Positions 62,724 through 64,000 of a stretch of DNA of 64,000 bases are shown piece by piece. The notes beneath the pieces were generated by a model, which was not told the DNA's origin, made no database searches, and saw nothing but the letters and a program-made list of their open reading frames with translations. The DNA comes from Dokdonia pacifica (GTDB taxonomy: Bacteria > Bacteroidota > Bacteroidia > Flavobacteriales > Flavobacteriaceae), in NCBI RefSeq assembly GCF_900188275.1, contig NZ_FZNY01000001.1, positions 744,001 through 808,000 on the forward strand, written 5' to 3'. The position numbers were made by a program, and so were the translations under genes. Each line of letters opens with the position of its first letter. Position 1 is the first letter of the stretch.

Positions 62724-63071
62724 TTATTCCATAAAATCTTCTCTAATTGGACTAAAAACATCAATAAGTATCCCTGCTTTAGTACAAATTGCCCCATGCA
62801 TTACGTTTGGTGGTATATAGAAAGAGTCACCGCCTCGAACTATTTTTGTCTCATTTCCAATGGTTAATTCGTATTCTCCACTTTCGACATATGTAACTTG
62901 AGAATGATAATGCTGATGCATTACTCCAACTGCTCCAACCTGGAAGTCAACTTTTACCAGCATAATCTTATCGTCATATCCCATAATTTTACGTTTGAGA
63001 CCTTCACCTACAGTTTCCCATTCGATATCATCACCGAATATGAATTCTTTACTTGCTCCAAATGATTTCAT
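62724..63071 (-). CDS. kdgF: KdgF-type cupin (unsaturated uronate ring opening)
   Basis: 115 residues, single cupin. Metal-ligand histidines are in MHQHYHSQVTYVESGEYEL (residues about 46-64) and the second motif FYIPPNVMHGA. KdgF converts the unsaturated monouronates from alginate and pectin to linear keto-acids (DEH/DKI). It has no signal peptide, so it is cytoplasmic. Together with the SDR, kdgK and eda genes it completes the pathway from monomer to pyruvate. Confidence 0.92.
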   Translation of the reverse strand: MKSFGASKEFIFGDDIEWETVGEGLKRKIMGYDDKIMLVKVDFQVGAVGVMHQHYHSQVTYVESGEYELTIGNETKIVRGGDSFYIPPNVMHGAICTKAGILIDVFSPIREDFME

Positions 63072-63188
63072 AATTTTATTTTTAATTTATCTTTCTTAGT
63101 TATGTGAGATCCTTCTAAAGAAATCTCATTATTATTAATTTTTCTGAATTACAGAAAGCACGAATCTCCTACAAATTAGACTATATAA

Positions 63189-63202
63189 GCTTTCGCGAAA
63201 GC
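63189..63202. repeat. GCTTTCGCGAAAGC palindrome (intergenic)
   Basis: The symmetry extends to AAGCTTTCGCGAAAGCTT (63187-63204). It lies between the terminal SDR and kdgF, both minus strand. Confidence 0.94.
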
Positions 63203-63279
63203 TTAATAAATCAACACTTTTAAATAAGAATATTCATTTTCATTATGTATTAAACTCGTGCTCTGATTTAGAAAATCTA

Positions 63280-64000
63280 TTACATATTGTATACCCCACC
63301 GTTGATGTCAAGGGTAGCGCCAGTGATAAAACCATCATATTCGGATGCTAAGTACAAAACTGCTCGTGCTACGTCTGCTGCATTACCTGCTCGTTGGATT
63401 GGAATATTTGCTATTGTTGCATCTGCCGATTTTTTTGTTGTATGGGTATTGTGAAATGATGTGCCAAGAATAAGACCTGGTGCAACAGCATTTACTCGAA
63501 TGCCAAGAGGTCCTAATTCTGTAGAAAGTGCTCGGGTTAGTGTTAATATTGCACCTTTACTAGTGGCATACGCTAACGATCCCGGATGACCTCCTTTACG
63601 CCCTGCGAGCGATGCCAAATTAATAATACTGCTGTTCTCATTTTCTGCTAAATAGGGAGTCGCTGCTCGTGTCACAAACATCATGGATGTAAGATTGATA
63701 TCCATTACTTTGTGCCAGAACTCAGTTTCTATTTCGTTTAGCATTTTACGGGCAACAAGTGAACCTGCGTTGTTAATCAGAATATCCAATCTACCAAACG
63801 CTTCTATTGTTTTTTCAATCACTGCATTCGCATCAGCTTCTTTTGTTAAGTCTCCAGATATAGTGACTGCTTTCTGTCCCTTGTTGATTGCATATTCCAT
63901 CAATTGGTTTGCCATTTCAGCACTAGAGAAATAGTGGATAGCAACATTAGCTCCACTATCAATAAAGTGTCTGGTAATTGATTCCCCTATCCCTTGAGCA
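63280..64000 (-). CDS. SDR-family oxidoreductase (5' end cut by window edge)
   Basis: The frame stays open to 64000, so the start is outside. The visible 239 residues begin just before the glycine-rich NADP loop remnant (AQGIGESI), followed by NNAGSLVARK and the catalytic INLASLAG, then LAYATSKGAI (Ser-Tyr-Lys), and end GATLDINGGVYNM. It is a second SDR of the uronate locus, 209 bases before kdgF. It could be the true DEH reductase or an isomer-specific partner of the one at 54704. Confidence 0.9.
   Translation of the reverse strand, partial: AQGIGESITRHFIDSGANVAIHYFSSAEMANQLMEYAINKGQKAVTISGDLTKEADANAVIEKTIEAFGRLDILINNAGSLVARKMLNEIETEFWHKVMDINLTSMMFVTRAATPYLAENENSSIINLASLAGRKGGHPGSLAYATSKGAILTLTRALSTELGPLGIRVNAVAPGLILGTSFHNTHTTKKSADATIANIPIQRAGNAADVARAVLYLASEYDGFITGATLDINGGVYNM

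Noticed and set aside
4870-63202. The palindromes as intrinsic terminators or parS partition sites
   Set aside because: Most copies lack a T run and many lie inside genes, so they are not terminators. Twenty copies spread over 64 kb are too many for parS, which clusters near the origin.
1-64000. CRISPR array
   Set aside because: No regularly spaced direct repeats with unique spacers and no cas genes are present; the palindromes are irregularly spaced and lie in genes.
1-64000. Prophage or conjugative element
   Set aside because: No integrase, terminase, capsid, relaxase or transfer gene is seen. The tRNA-Asn duplicate is the only integration-like sign.

Overview
The window looks like a chromosome segment of a marine Flavobacteriaceae bacterium (Bacteroidota), probably close to Dokdonia/Krokinobacter; the genus is an inference. 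The signs are low GC, promoters of the TTTG-N18/19-TANNTTTG type before both tRNA genes, type IX secretion C-termini, a SusC/SusD pair, a TPP-riboswitch TonB receptor, and Bacteroidota families such as DUF4301, DUF3127 and DUF3098. I see no phage, integrase, IS transposase or CRISPR array.

Layout. 1-2525: biotin carboxylase tail, carboxyltransferase and an Lrp regulator. 2594-4729: small membrane and secreted proteins. 4904-7684: ahcY, a phosphopantetheinyl transferase and GGGP synthase. 7715-14879: a secreted protein, then a tight run of thiamine-binding protein, PnuC-type transporter, NadR-type kinase, DUF4301 and arfB, followed by a TPP riboswitch and TonB receptor; together these look like a thiamine salvage module. 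14953-22502: housekeeping (greA, HIT, NUDIX, histidine kinase, flavin reductase, atoE-type transporter, aat, tag). 22655-33173: T9SS proteins, a LemA/DUF3137 cluster, a TonB-like protein, truB and uppP. 33246-38875: lipoproteins, DUF3098, tandem DUF302, ftsX, a UbiA prenyltransferase and panE. 39183-47530: leuS, an adenylate-kinase-like protein, SemiSWEET, a broken DUF559 gene, a zinc peptidase, trxA, clpP and DUF58. 47596-52633: tRNA-Asp, tRNA-Asn and an accessory stretch with two methyltransferases. 52945-64000: a uronate (probably alginate) utilisation locus with eda, kdgK, two SDRs, an MFS transporter, a GntR regulator, susD, susC and kdgF. No polysaccharide lyase lies inside the window.

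The strongest unexplained signals are repeats. (1) A palindrome with core GCTTTCGCGAAAGC occurs 20 times (15 perfect, 5 half-decayed). Nine copies are intergenic and eleven lie inside genes, where only two of the three reading frames are used. (2) A double-hairpin element of the form TCTCCC..GGGAGATGTC..GACAGAGGGA occurs twice beside the broken DUF559 gene and once in frame inside leuS. (3) Part of the tRNA-Asn 3' end and its terminator is repeated, decayed, 3.8 kb downstream. (4) Three 12-bp TTGGTNNNCCAA-type sites on a 13-bp period lie upstream of susC, with a fourth before the GntR gene, which suggests a regulon operator. (5) A GC-rich noncoding element lies before trxA.
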